From: Dyadobacter sp. CY356
GTDB taxonomy: Bacteria > Bacteroidota > Bacteroidia > Cytophagales > Spirosomataceae
DNA length: 64,000 bases
NCBI RefSeq assembly: GCF_021440195.1
Contig: NZ_JAJTSZ010000005.1
Coordinates: 434,001 to 498,000, forward strand
Direction of reading: 5' to 3'
Shown: in pieces, positions 49,581 to 59,009 of the stretch
How positions within the stretch are numbered: the first letter of the stretch is position 1
Layout of the letters: the number at the start of each line of letters is the position of its first letter
The notes under the pieces: model-generated
Told to the model about the DNA's origin: nothing
The model's database searches: none
Seen by the model: only the letters and a program-made list of their open reading frames with translations
Program-made: the position numbers and the translations under genes

Positions 49581-52556
49581 TTATGCTTTTACAATTTTTC
49601 CTTTTGTTGAAGCAGCATCTGAAACGCCGGTTACGGCCAATGAAGCCTGCTTGATTTTTTCACGTTGTAAAATATCAACAACAATCGGTGCTGCAACAAA
49701 TAGTGAAGAATATGTTCCTACAATTACACCCAGTAACATACAGAACGTAAATCCACGAATTACTTCACCACCAAATACCATTAACACGATCAATACCAAC
49801 ATTACAGAGATACCGGTTACCGCTGTACGGCTAAGGGTACTGTTCAAGGCGTTGTTGATAATGGTTGGCAGTGATTCTGTTGTTGCTTTGTCATCTTTCA
49901 AATATTCACGGATCCTGTCATAAATTACAACCGTGTCATTCATCGAATAACCAATCATTGTAAGGATCGCTCCGATAAATGCCTGATCGATATCCAGTGA
50001 GAATGGCAGCCATCCGTTGAACAAGGAATAAACAGCAAGCAAGATGATCACGTCATGTGCAAGAGACATAACGGCTCCATAACTAAATGCAAGTCGTTTG
50101 AAACGTAAGAAGATGTATACAAAGTTGGCAGCCAAAGCCAGCAAGACCGCATACAATGCATTGATCATCGTGTCGTATGCAATCGTTGGACCAACTTTGT
50201 TTGAGCTGACAATTGTTCCTTTATTGTCTTTTACTTTTGAAACACCCTCCATGATCTTTGTTTCTGCTCTTTGATCAGCGTCAGGAGCAGTATCTTCAAT
50301 CAGGTAATCTGTTGTGATTTTAACCTGGTCAAATCCTCCAAAAGTTTTTACTTCCGGTGAGTTTCCAAGTGCTGCGCTCATTACTTCACGCACCTCATCC
50401 GTTTCAACATTTTTGTCAAAACGAACTACATAAGAACGACCACCTTTGAAATCAATACCAAGTCCGAATCCTTTAAAGATGAATGACCCAACGCCAATCA
50501 CCATGATTACAGAAGAAATGATATAGAAACGACGGCGTTGAGATACAAAATCAAAGTTGTTATCCTTAAACCAGTTTTTTGTCAACCCGGAATAGAATTT
50601 GTAAACCTTACCATGACGGATCTGGTATTCAAGGAACAATCTTGTAATAAAAATCGCTGTGAACAACGAGGTAAGCAAACCAATAACAAGCGTAGTAGCA
50701 AAACCTAAAACAAGACCGGAACCAAATGTGTAAAGGATAATACCTGTTAAAAGCGTCGTTACGTTCGAGTCAATGATCGCTGTCATCGAATGTTTAAAAC
50801 CATCCTGAACAGCCAGTTTAAATGGTTTTCCTTCTGCTATTTCTATCTTGATCCCTTCATAAATCAGTACGTTTGCATCAACGGCCATACCAATCGATAA
50901 CACAATACCAGCGATTCCTGAAAGCGTAAGCACGGCTCCAAGGGAAGCCATAACACCTAATAAAAGGAACAGGTTTAAAAGAAGTGTGATATCAGCAATA
51001 AAACCAGCACCGCTATAATACGCCACCATGAACACAAGAATTACAATCAAACCAATCACTGATGATAAAACACCGGCTGTAATCGCTTCTGAACCCAACG
51101 TTGAACCAACAATGGCTTCTTCCACAATGTGCGTTGGAGCAGGTAATTTACCTGCTTTAAGCACGTTTGACATATCTTTTGTTTCTTCAACTGTGAAGTT
51201 ACCTGTGATACTTGAATTACCATTTGGAATTTCACCCTGAACCGTAGGAGCAGTATAAACCAGGTTATCAATAATAATCGCAACCGGACGGCCAATGCTG
51301 TTGGCTGTCAGTGTACGCCATTTACGAGCACCTTCACCGTTCATTCTCATGGTTACTTCCGGACGACCGCGGTCATCATAATCGTGTGTCGCGTCAGTAA
51401 TCACATCACCTTCCATGGCAGCCTGGCCATTTTGTTTTTTGATAAAATACAAAGGAAGGATCAATTGGTTGTTTTGACCTTCTGTTCCTTTACGATCCCA
51501 CATGAAAACAAGGTCAGCCGGGAACATAGAACGAACTTCCGGACGAGCCAACATTTCATTAGCACGAGCCGTATCTTTCAAATAAACACCCAAACCTTGT
51601 GGCATAGGTACAAAAAGACTGGTCAACGCAGCACTTTGCGCAGCAAGAGCAGATGTATCGGTTTTGGCAGAATCTCCTTTTTGTTCAAGCTGGGCAGCCA
51701 ATCCGCTCAGACCAGATTTAGTAGTATCAGTTGATGCAGTTGCAGCAGCAGGTTTTCCGGCAGCTTTAACTCTCGCATCTTCTTTGGCAAGATAAGAACC
51801 TAACTGATCAATCGCAGGAGCCAGTTCATTGGTAAGATAAACCTGAGCAAATTCAAGTTTCGCAGCACCAGACAACAAACGACGAACGCGTTCCGGGTTA
51901 TCAACACCTGGAAGTTCAACCAAAACGCGGTTAGTACCTGGCAAACGCTGAATGTTTGGGTTCGTTACACCAAACTTGTCAATACGTGCCTGCGTGATCT
52001 GGAATGCTCTGTCAATTGCACCATCAATTTCTGTGTTCAACATTTTAACAACGTCTCCGTCAGAAGAATTGCTGTTGATTTTTGTACGGTTGGCACTCGT
52101 AGCAAACACGCTCGCAAGACTTGTATTAGGTGCCGCTTCTTTAAATGCAGAAACAAATATTTTTACAAATGCCTTGTTATCTGCTTTTTTATCAGCCTGT
52201 GCAGCCGCCAAAGCTTTTTGAAATGCTGCACTGCGCGAATTTCCACCAGCCATTCCTTTAAGAATTTCAGCAGGAGCAACTTCTAAAACTACGTGCATAC
52301 CACCCTGAAGGTCAAGACCAAGGCTAAGTTCGCGCTCCATCACTTCCTGCAAAGTTTGTCCTAAATAGACATCTTCACGCCAAAGTGAATCAATATAATG
52401 CTGTCTTTTTTTATCATCAACTTTGCCGGAAGCATCCGTAGCGTAAGTTACCGCCTTACCTTTTATATTACGTGAAACGAACGTAAATGAAAGGTAATAG
52501 GCACTAATAAGAGCCAACACAATGGTTAGCCCAATTATTCCATTCCTGTTAGTCAT
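49581..52556 (-). CDS. secDF: Fused protein translocase SecDF
   Basis: A 991-residue fusion of SecD and SecF from ATG 52556 (MTNRNGIIGLTIVLALISAY). The SecD half has LGLDLQGGMHVVLEV, a long Ala/Ser/Thr-rich periplasmic insertion (about 270-320), VLIYEGIKIEIAEG and six C-terminal helices. The SecF half begins near residue 690 with GLGIDFKGGRSYVVRF. It pulls preproteins through SecYEG using the proton gradient. Fusion is normal in Bacteroidota. An in-frame start 87 bases upstream is not needed. A small exported protein gene lies 117 bp upstream on the same strand. Confidence 0.95.
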   Translation of the reverse strand: MTNRNGIIGLTIVLALISAYYLSFTFVSRNIKGKAVTYATDASGKVDDKKRQHYIDSLWREDVYLGQTLQEVMERELSLGLDLQGGMHVVLEVAPAEILKGMAGGNSRSAAFQKALAAAQADKKADNKAFVKIFVSAFKEAAPNTSLASVFATSANRTKINSNSSDGDVVKMLNTEIDGAIDRAFQITQARIDKFGVTNPNIQRLPGTNRVLVELPGVDNPERVRRLLSGAAKLEFAQVYLTNELAPAIDQLGSYLAKEDARVKAAGKPAAATASTDTTKSGLSGLAAQLEQKGDSAKTDTSALAAQSAALTSLFVPMPQGLGVYLKDTARANEMLARPEVRSMFPADLVFMWDRKGTEGQNNQLILPLYFIKKQNGQAAMEGDVITDATHDYDDRGRPEVTMRMNGEGARKWRTLTANSIGRPVAIIIDNLVYTAPTVQGEIPNGNSSITGNFTVEETKDMSNVLKAGKLPAPTHIVEEAIVGSTLGSEAITAGVLSSVIGLIVILVFMVAYYSGAGFIADITLLLNLFLLLGVMASLGAVLTLSGIAGIVLSIGMAVDANVLIYEGIKIEIAEGKPFKLAVQDGFKHSMTAIIDSNVTTLLTGIILYTFGSGLVLGFATTLVIGLLTSLFTAIFITRLFLEYQIRHGKVYKFYSGLTKNWFKDNNFDFVSQRRRFYIISSVIMVIGVGSFIFKGFGLGIDFKGGRSYVVRFDKNVETDEVREVMSAALGNSPEVKTFGGFDQVKITTDYLIEDTAPDADQRAETKIMEGVSKVKDNKGTIVSSNKVGPTIAYDTMINALYAVLLALAANFVYIFLRFKRLAFSYGAVMSLAHDVIILLAVYSLFNGWLPFSLDIDQAFIGAILTMIGYSMNDTVVIYDRIREYLKDDKATTESLPTIINNALNSTLSRTAVTGISVMLVLIVLMVFGGEVIRGFTFCMLLGVIVGTYSSLFVAAPIVVDILQREKIKQASLAVTGVSDAASTKGKIVKA

Positions 52557-52673
52557 TGTTTTGTAAAAAATGTAAAATTTTGAAAGTGGATTTATTATGG
52601 ATTGATATATGAAAAGCTCTTCGCAGGTTGCGACGATACTCATAAATCAAAAAGAAAGATCATAACAAAATTG

Positions 52674-53066
52674 TCACGGGGCATTGGTGACAATATATCT
52701 GGCGAAAACTCTACTGAAACAGGAAAACAAGAAGTACGATTCCTGATAATCAACACTAATGATGTGCTGACTTTCAATAAAATGCCAGACTGGCTGCGGG
52801 GCAAAATAAAAATAATGAGAGAAATCAAACGAGATGGCGGGAGTAATGACCGCATCCAAAGAAAGTGCACTTACCGTAGCCTGCTGATCGTCCGCTGTGT
52901 TTGGCGATTTCTCATAGGAAATCCCCTTGGCTATTGATTTGACAGGCTGAGCAAATTTCTGAACCGAATTTCCATAATCAGACCACGACCGCATTCCCGC
53001 CACCATGAGCAACATGGAAGCAAGCATTAAGCTAATAGTCTGATTAATAATTTTTTTCGTCTGCAC
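52674..53066 (-). CDS. Small exported protein of unknown function
   Basis: A 130-residue protein with an N-terminal hydrophobic segment (residues 8-24) that could be a signal peptide or an anchor. The rest has no recognised domain; it includes GISYEKSPNTADDQQATVSA, and an aromatic stretch FDFSHYFYFAPQPVWHF. The start is GTG at 53066. It lies 117 bp upstream of secDF and may be part of its transcript. It could be a conserved Cytophagales protein, but evidence is limited to the open frame and its fitting position. Confidence 0.55.
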   Translation of the reverse strand: MQTKKIINQTISLMLASMLLMVAGMRSWSDYGNSVQKFAQPVKSIAKGISYEKSPNTADDQQATVSALSLDAVITPAISFDFSHYFYFAPQPVWHFIESQHIISVDYQESYFLFSCFSRVFARYIVTNAP

Positions 53067-53189
53067 GATTCGGTCTTCGATTTAAAACGCAAATTTTAAA
53101 CCAAAATATCAGATTCGCAAGTGGTTTGTCTTAAATATCTGAATTATCCTTCTGACAAACTGCAAATGATGAGAACGATCCGTAAGCTT

Positions 53190-54308
53190 TTACTTCAATC
53201 GAACATATTTTCGTATGATTTCCAATACTTTTTCTTTTGGTAATTCTTCCATTTTGTGACCCTGAAATCCTTCGGTAGTTTTAGCCATAAAAAGGGAATT
53301 GATAATCGCCTCATTGGTAGCTTCAATCGTGGCCATAAAAAGCGGTGATATGAAATCGTTATGTAAAAGTGTATAACTGGAAGTTCCCTGCGTGGTTTCA
53401 TGCGGAATTTGATAAGCTGTTGAAAAAGCAATCACATAATCTCCGCTGCCATTGGAAGCAATTCCGCCGGTTTCTGCCATTCCCATAATAGCGCGTTTTG
53501 CCAGACGTTTCAGATTTCTTGCATCAAGCGGCGCATCGGTGGCGATGATCATCATACAAGAGCCGTCAGAAGATTTATCGAGTGATTCTTTAAAAGCATA
53601 TTTCCCCAATTCTTCACCAACCGGTACACCATTTACTTTCAAAACACCACCGAAATTTGTTTGCGTTAAAACGCCCACTGTATAACCTCCCAGCTTTTCA
53701 GGCAATTTTCTGGATGAAGTTCCTATTCCGCCTTTCCAGTTAAAACATACGGTTCCGGTACCGGCGCCAACATTGCCCTCTTCCACTTTTCCTGATTCTG
53801 CTTTTTTTAAAGCTTCCAGTACATTTTCCTTTTTGACATGACGACCACGAATATCATTTAGAAAACTATCATTTGTTTCACCCACAACAGGATTTACCGA
53901 ACGTACATTTTCATTTCCTTTTTGATTTAATGTCCAGTCGATTAATGCATCGGCAGCAGTCGGGACACTCAATGTATTGGTTAGAATAATGGGCGTTTCC
54001 ATTGTGCCTAATTCCTCAACCTGTGAGTAACCGGCAAGTTTCCCAAAACCATTTCCTATGTAAATCGCTGCCGGGATTTTTTGCTGAAACAAATTTCCGT
54101 CTTTGGGAATGATTGCCGTAACGCCGGTTCTGATATCTTTTCCTTCAACCAAAGTTACCTGGCCAACTTTTACACCGGCAACATCTGTTATCGCATTAAA
54201 TTGACCGGTTGGTAAAACACCAATTTTTATTCCCAGTTCCCTCGGACGTTTCTGGGCGAAAAGTTGAACCGAAAGAAATAGTAAAAATATAAGGAGTGAT
54301 TTTTTCAT
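53190..54308 (-). CDS. Secreted P1-family peptidase (DmpA-like)
   Basis: A 372-residue protein with a signal peptide (MKKSLLIFLLFLSVQLFAQ). It belongs to the S58/DmpA family of self-processing aminopeptidases. Family segments are FNAITDVAGVKVGQVTLVEG, GVTAIIP, NTLSVPTAADALIDW, NVGAGTGTVCFNWKGGIGTS and the nucleophile region DGSCMMIIATDAPLDARNL, where cleavage before Ser (after Gly) exposes the active N-terminus. It would release N-terminal residues from peptides in the periplasm. The gene stands alone between the secDF region and the TonB pair. Confidence 0.92.
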   Translation of the reverse strand: MKKSLLIFLLFLSVQLFAQKRPRELGIKIGVLPTGQFNAITDVAGVKVGQVTLVEGKDIRTGVTAIIPKDGNLFQQKIPAAIYIGNGFGKLAGYSQVEELGTMETPIILTNTLSVPTAADALIDWTLNQKGNENVRSVNPVVGETNDSFLNDIRGRHVKKENVLEALKKAESGKVEEGNVGAGTGTVCFNWKGGIGTSSRKLPEKLGGYTVGVLTQTNFGGVLKVNGVPVGEELGKYAFKESLDKSSDGSCMMIIATDAPLDARNLKRLAKRAIMGMAETGGIASNGSGDYVIAFSTAYQIPHETTQGTSSYTLLHNDFISPLFMATIEATNEAIINSLFMAKTTEGFQGHKMEELPKEKVLEIIRKYVRLK

Positions 54309-54380
54309 AGCAGTCGTTTTAAATGTCCAAGATACAAAGGAAGATTTAGCCTCCCGGAATCCTGATTATTTTATAAAAAG

Positions 54381-54407
54381 AAAAGCCGCCAGAAAACATC
54401 TGACGGC
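54381..54407 (-). terminator. Terminator of the TonB receptor/DUF4249 operon
   Basis: 9-base arms GCCGCCAGA and TCTGACGGC (54385-54393 and 54399-54407, one G-U pair in the RNA) with a 5-base loop, followed on the minus strand by TTTTCTTTTT. It lies 27 bp past the DUF4249 stop. Confidence 0.75.
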
Positions 54408-54433
54408 CCTAAAATTGTATTGTCAATAGCACC

Positions 54434-55372
54434 TTAATCTTCTTCCGGTCTGGCTTTTGCTGGATCAACGATCGTTTCCATCCGGCTTACAGCTGATGCA
54501 CCAAAGTAACCCAGCGCTTTTCTCCCATTTGGATCAGCATTTGTAACGTTCGATTTAATATTTTCGATGGGTGTCGCATAAATCCCTCCATTCGTACTCT
54601 GATCCACAACTTGCTGCAAAAAGTAAAATGCTTCATTGGTAATGCTATGCAGCTCAACGCCTACATGGCTGCCGGCCTGATACAAAGAATCATAAGTAAT
54701 GGATCTTCTCAATGGCTGTATGAAAATTAAACCATCAGAAGGCGCGCCTGCACTGAAGGCAGCGTCATAGGCAATGGAAATTTTCTCGGCTTTGTCCACA
54801 TTTGTTTTTCCATTCAATACTTCTTTTATCCAGTAAGTATCGCCTGTACCAATAAAATCCCTTGCGTAAAATTCAACAATATACCCTTTCTTCTGCCCTT
54901 TGTCCTTTTCTGGTTTTATAGGCAAAGTTTCATGGGTATAGGCAATGGAATCAATTTTAGGTACCCGTTTGATTTCATTTTGAGCAGTATAAACCTCTTT
55001 CTCATACTCGATTCTCAGAGTATATTTTCTACCAATTCGTCCTAAACTGTCCGTTGCGAGACCCCAGGTATATTTCCCGTTTCCTGCTGCGTCGGCGAAA
55101 TTATAGACATTACCCACATTATCGGTAACTGTTACTTTGGCTCCTAAAACAGGCTGAATAGGATTGCTGTCAAAGTATCCGGAAGACCAGGTTAGCGTAA
55201 TCGTTTGTGGTCCGGGCTGATTCGTAACCCAGCCATCTACCACTAACTGCGTAGGACCGGTTTCTGTTTTTAAATCAATCACATCCTCGCAACCCGACAA
55301 TCCGACGATTGCCATAAGTACGACTGCGACGCTAAAAAATCTGTTTTTAGAATTTATATTTTGTTTTTTCAT
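54434..55372 (-). CDS. DUF4249 lipoprotein (TonB receptor partner)
   Basis: A 312-residue lipoprotein (signal with lipobox VGLSGC). The DUF4249 domain covers most of it, with LVVDGWVTNQPGPQTITLTW, GAKVTVTDNVG and the C-terminal GGIYATPIENIKSNV. In Bacteroidota this family is usually encoded next to a TonB receptor; role probably surface capture or receptor support. It starts 6 bp past the receptor stop, so they form an operon. The substrate of the pair is not known. Confidence 0.9.
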   Translation of the reverse strand: MKKQNINSKNRFFSVAVVLMAIVGLSGCEDVIDLKTETGPTQLVVDGWVTNQPGPQTITLTWSSGYFDSNPIQPVLGAKVTVTDNVGNVYNFADAAGNGKYTWGLATDSLGRIGRKYTLRIEYEKEVYTAQNEIKRVPKIDSIAYTHETLPIKPEKDKGQKKGYIVEFYARDFIGTGDTYWIKEVLNGKTNVDKAEKISIAYDAAFSAGAPSDGLIFIQPLRRSITYDSLYQAGSHVGVELHSITNEAFYFLQQVVDQSTNGGIYATPIENIKSNVTNADPNGRKALGYFGASAVSRMETIVDPAKARPEED

Positions 55373-55378
55373 GGCTGA

Positions 55379-57778
55379 TTAGAACTTAAAATTATAAGTA
55401 ACAGAAGGAATAAGACTTCCAATTACAGAATAGCGGACAGCTTGTGTTCTCAGCAGATTCTGAGCCTTTTCACTGGCAGTTGGTTTGTCTTCATTCTGAC
55501 GTGTATAAACCGAGAATGCATTCCTGCGGTTATAGACATTGTAAATGGAGAAAACCCATTCCCCTTCACCAATTCCAAAAAGTTTTTTGCGTGCTTTAAG
55601 GGTCGCCGCAAGATCCAGACGGTGGTAAGCCGGGATACGGTTATTATTTCTGGCATTGTTATAATTATTACCCAGCGAATAACCACCCCAGGAATAGCCA
55701 TTGGTTGGAAAAGTTGCAGGCGTACCCGAAGCAATGGTGAAATTGGATGATAAGGTCAGCCTTTTATTCAGCTCAAAAATGGCTACGGAAGTGAAGTTAT
55801 GCGGTTTGTCAAAACGTGCTGCAAACCAGTCGCCATTATTTACGCCATTAACTTGTCTTTCAGTTTTTGACAAAGTATAACTTACCCAACCTGTTAAACG
55901 GCCTTTATTTTTTTTCAGATAAAACTCCGCTCCGTAAGCTCTTCCTCTTCCTGTAAGCAAATCTCCTTCTACAAATTGATTCAATAACAAGTCTGAACCA
56001 ATCACGTAGTCAAGCTGATTATGCAGTTTTTTGTAATATACTTCAACCGAAGCTTCGTACATATTATCCTTGAAATTCCTGAACCAACCAAGCGCAACCT
56101 GATCAGCAAGCTCTGGTTTGATATTGGAAGAACTGAGTGTCCATACGTCCAGTGGAGAACTTGCGGCAGTATTTGACAACAAATGCAGATACTGCGACAT
56201 ACGGTTGTAGCTTATTTTCAAAGATGAAACTGAATTCAAACCTATATTCACGGCAAAACGAGGTTCAAAATTTCCGTAAGTTTTGATCACATCTCCGCTT
56301 TGATATTCTTTTCCCGGAAAAATTGGCTGCCTTCTGATTCCCGCCGTAGTATCCCGGTATGAATATTCGATACCAGCCCCCAAACTCCGGAAATAAGAAT
56401 AACGAATACCATATTGCAAGGAAATCTTGTCCGTCAGTTTTTGTTCATTGGCAATGTAGATGGCAGACTCATCGGCGTGACGCGACGGAAGATCCAGATT
56501 CAGTCCTTCACCTTCTGACACCGCAGTTGCTTTGCCGGGACTGGAATTATAATTGATATACTGACCACCAAAAGTTAACTGGTTTTTTGGTGTGATGTAA
56601 TAGGTAAAATCAGGTTTTATACTTTTTGTGATAATTTTAGAATTCCACACAAAGCGGTCTTTTGCATTTTTATCGTTTTCATTTTGACCCAGATTATAAT
56701 CGTAGTTACTATAATAGGCTGTCAGGTTCATAAACAGTTTATTGGAAAAAATGTGGTTCCAGCGTCCTGTTAATGTTTTATTTCCCCAGCCAAAACCAAA
56801 ATCTCCACCCCCAAAAACATCCTTGCCTAAATAACCTGACGCAAAAAATGTATCTTTATTTCCTAACCGGTAATTTACTTTGGCCGTCAGGTCATAGAAA
56901 TTGAACTTGGAGTCTTTCAGATCTTTGTTCAAAAATGGTTTTGCCAGAATATCAATATATGACCGGCGGGCCGCTACAATGAACGATCCTTTGCCTGCTG
57001 CAAATGGCTGTTCATAAGTAAGGCGGGAAAAAATAGAGCCTATACCGCCGTTGATTTCACGTTTTTTAGCATTTCCCTCCTTCATCCGCACATCCAGGAT
57101 AGAAGAGATCCGTCCGCCGTATTGCGCAGGAATTCCTCCTTTGAAAAGCTTGACATCTTTTACAACATCCGGATTGAAAACCGAGAAGAAACCAAATAAG
57201 TGAGAAGAATTGAAAACCGGGGCTTCATCCAAAAGAACCAGGTTTTGAGAAATATCTCCGCCACGAACGTTAAATCCGGAAGCACCTTCTCCAACCGTAG
57301 TAACACCTGGCAGCAGCTGAATACTGCGTATCAAATCAACTTCTCCCAAAAGCGCGGGCATTTTTTTGATTGTCTTCATTTCAACTTTGTTGACAGACAT
57401 TTCAATACTTCGCACGTTCTCATCATCTCTTTTTGTTGAAATCGTAACCTCTTTCAGGTTTTCGCTTTCATCGGACAACTCAACGCTTACCGTTTGATCA
57501 GCAGTCAAATCAATCGTTTTCGTATTTTTTTGATACCCGATGTAGGAATACACAACCGTATACGTACCGGCCGGCAACGTCAGGGAATAAAAGCCATACG
57601 GATTTGTCACCACGCCCGTTTGAGCTTCACGAACGTAAACGGAAACGCCGATTAAGCCTTCCCCGTTGGCAAGATCTTTTACATACCCGCTAACGGTATG
57701 TTTTGTTTGTGCAACGGCTGTTATGCTGAAAAAAGACAGCAAAAGCCCAATCCACTTTTTTTGTATTTTACTTTTCAT
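55379..57778 (-). CDS. TonB-dependent receptor with CarboxypepD-like N-terminal domain
   Basis: A 799-residue outer-membrane receptor from ATG 57778 (MKSKIQKKWIGLLLSFFSIT, signal ending AVAQ). A CarboxypepD-regulatory-like domain (about 28-110; TVSGYVKDLANGEGLIGVSV) is followed by the plug (about 115-225; LPGVTTVGEGASGFNVRGGD, LVLLDEAPVFNSSHLFG) and a 22-strand barrel ending VTYNFKF, with a C-terminal Phe. It imports an unknown ligand, using TonB energy. It is not SusC length (about 1000) and has no SusD; its partner is the DUF4249 gene. ATG 57778 is preferred over the upstream in-frame start. Confidence 0.93.
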   Translation of the reverse strand: MKSKIQKKWIGLLLSFFSITAVAQTKHTVSGYVKDLANGEGLIGVSVYVREAQTGVVTNPYGFYSLTLPAGTYTVVYSYIGYQKNTKTIDLTADQTVSVELSDESENLKEVTISTKRDDENVRSIEMSVNKVEMKTIKKMPALLGEVDLIRSIQLLPGVTTVGEGASGFNVRGGDISQNLVLLDEAPVFNSSHLFGFFSVFNPDVVKDVKLFKGGIPAQYGGRISSILDVRMKEGNAKKREINGGIGSIFSRLTYEQPFAAGKGSFIVAARRSYIDILAKPFLNKDLKDSKFNFYDLTAKVNYRLGNKDTFFASGYLGKDVFGGGDFGFGWGNKTLTGRWNHIFSNKLFMNLTAYYSNYDYNLGQNENDKNAKDRFVWNSKIITKSIKPDFTYYITPKNQLTFGGQYINYNSSPGKATAVSEGEGLNLDLPSRHADESAIYIANEQKLTDKISLQYGIRYSYFRSLGAGIEYSYRDTTAGIRRQPIFPGKEYQSGDVIKTYGNFEPRFAVNIGLNSVSSLKISYNRMSQYLHLLSNTAASSPLDVWTLSSSNIKPELADQVALGWFRNFKDNMYEASVEVYYKKLHNQLDYVIGSDLLLNQFVEGDLLTGRGRAYGAEFYLKKNKGRLTGWVSYTLSKTERQVNGVNNGDWFAARFDKPHNFTSVAIFELNKRLTLSSNFTIASGTPATFPTNGYSWGGYSLGNNYNNARNNNRIPAYHRLDLAATLKARKKLFGIGEGEWVFSIYNVYNRRNAFSVYTRQNEDKPTASEKAQNLLRTQAVRYSVIGSLIPSVTYNFKF

Positions 57779-58011
57779 GCTAATTGATTGATGATTAATA
57801 CGAAGACGGATCAAGACAACTTAATACTTTTTAACAAATTGAACTTTTCCTATTTGCAGGACAACCGATATCAGGCTTCCCCCTATGATGATTAAAAAAT
57901 AAAATTAAGATTTTATCTCACCGCGATGTAAAACAAGTGATAATCAGATTACCATAATATAAAAAAATGATAAACAGCTGAAAACGGGGAGTGAATGGGA
58001 GGAATTCTGAT

Positions 58012-58545
58012 CTAATTCGAGAAATCAGAATTAGTATTATTTGTAGAAATATTTACAACAGCCCCCGGATCGGAACATTCTGTAAGCAACTGACTTGTGG
58101 TTTTCTGAAAAACAGGATGGATAAAACCGGAGGCGATTTCATTTAGCGGGACGAGCGTAAACCGCCGTTCGTGCAGTCTTGGATGTGGCAGGGTAAGGCG
58201 TGCAGAATCCAGAACAAGATCCTGATAATAAAGCATATCGATATCAATCACGCGCGCGCCCCATCTTTCGTAGCGCACTCTTCCCAGCTCATGTTCTATT
58301 TCCAGAACAATCCGAAGGACTTCTTCCGGCAATAATCCGGTCGAAACAATAAGTATCTGATTCAAAAAAGCAGGCTGTTCCAAAACGCCCCAGGGAGCGG
58401 TTTCGTAAACGGAAGAAGCAGATTGAATTTCGCCAATTCTTTCTTCGATCAGCATTTCTGCCGACCTGAGAATTTGCAATCTGTCTCCAAGATTGGAGCC
58501 TAACAGAAGAAAAACGTTTTGAAGAGCAGAAATTTCGTCAATCAT
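58012..58545 (-). CDS. folK: Hydroxymethyldihydropterin pyrophosphokinase
   Basis: A 177-residue HPPK of folate synthesis. Motifs are FLLLGSNLGDRLQILRSA, VYETAPWGVLEQPAFLNQI, and RYERWGARVIDIDMLYYQ with the magnesium-binding Asp pair; LPHPRLHERRFTLVPLNEIA follows. It transfers pyrophosphate from ATP to 6-hydroxymethyl-7,8-dihydropterin. The last 20 residues (Asn/Thr-rich) are beyond the typical fold. No other fol gene is nearby. Confidence 0.95.
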   Translation of the reverse strand: MIDEISALQNVFLLLGSNLGDRLQILRSAEMLIEERIGEIQSASSVYETAPWGVLEQPAFLNQILIVSTGLLPEEVLRIVLEIEHELGRVRYERWGARVIDIDMLYYQDLVLDSARLTLPHPRLHERRFTLVPLNEIASGFIHPVFQKTTSQLLTECSDPGAVVNISTNNTNSDFSN

Positions 58546-58626
58546 GTTTCTGATAAATATTTACTGAATCTGTAATTTCTTTACCACCATAACTTCCGGA
58601 TATTCCTTCAATTCAAAAACTTTACG

Positions 58627-58660
58627 AAAAAAAGGACTTCCCGAAAAAAGGAAGTCCTTT
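58627..58660 (-). terminator. Terminator of rpmB
   Basis: Arms AAAGGACTTCC and GGAAGTCCTTT (58631-58641 and 58650-58660) with an 8-base loop; the minus strand continues into TTTTTTT. It is 20 bp past the rpmB stop. Confidence 0.85.
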
Positions 58661-58680
58661 CTAATAAATTCGCAAATTTC

Positions 58681-58920
58681 TTAGAACGTAAGCGTTCCTT
58701 TATCGTATGCTTTTTGGATCGTAGCTTCAATACCGTTCTTGTTGATAGTACGAAGAGCAGAAGTAGCTACTTTCAACGTAACCCATTCTCCTGATGAAGG
58801 AAGGAAGAAACGTTTCTTTTGTAAATTCGGGAAGAATTTACGTTTTGTTTTATTGTTAGCGTGAGAAACATTATTTCCAACGCGTGTTCTTTTACCAGTA
58901 ATTTGACAAACCTTAGCCAT
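58681..58920 (-). CDS. rpmB: 50S ribosomal protein L28
   Basis: A 79-residue L28 from ATG 58920 (MAKVCQITGKRTRVGNNVSH). It is basic, with NKTKRKFFPNLQKKRFFLPS. The long upstream in-frame extension is not used: a consensus promoter (58948-58978) sits in it, so the transcript begins after it. L28 is normally beside rpmG in this phylum; here it is separated and forms its own unit. Confidence 0.96.
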   Translation of the reverse strand: MAKVCQITGKRTRVGNNVSHANNKTKRKFFPNLQKKRFFLPSSGEWVTLKVATSALRTINKNGIEATIQKAYDKGTLTF

Positions 58921-58947
58921 GACGATCAATTTTTCCAAATGAGGGTG

Positions 58948-58978
58948 CAAATATAGGTATTTATTATTTTGGTGCAAA
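58948..58978 (-). promoter_or_regulatory. Promoter of rpmB
   Basis: Minus-strand TTTG (58978-58975) and TATATTTG (58955-58948) are 19 bp apart, the ideal Bacteroidota spacing. The predicted leader to the rpmB ATG is about 25 bases. This is the best promoter match in the window. Confidence 0.7.
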
Positions 58979-59009
58979 TAAAAATAAAAGATATTTGAAA
59001 AAGAATGCA

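Noticed and set aside
55442..55750. Open plus-strand frame of 102 codons within the TonB receptor gene
   Set aside because: Antisense to the barrel region, which has clear homology; no start signal or domain.
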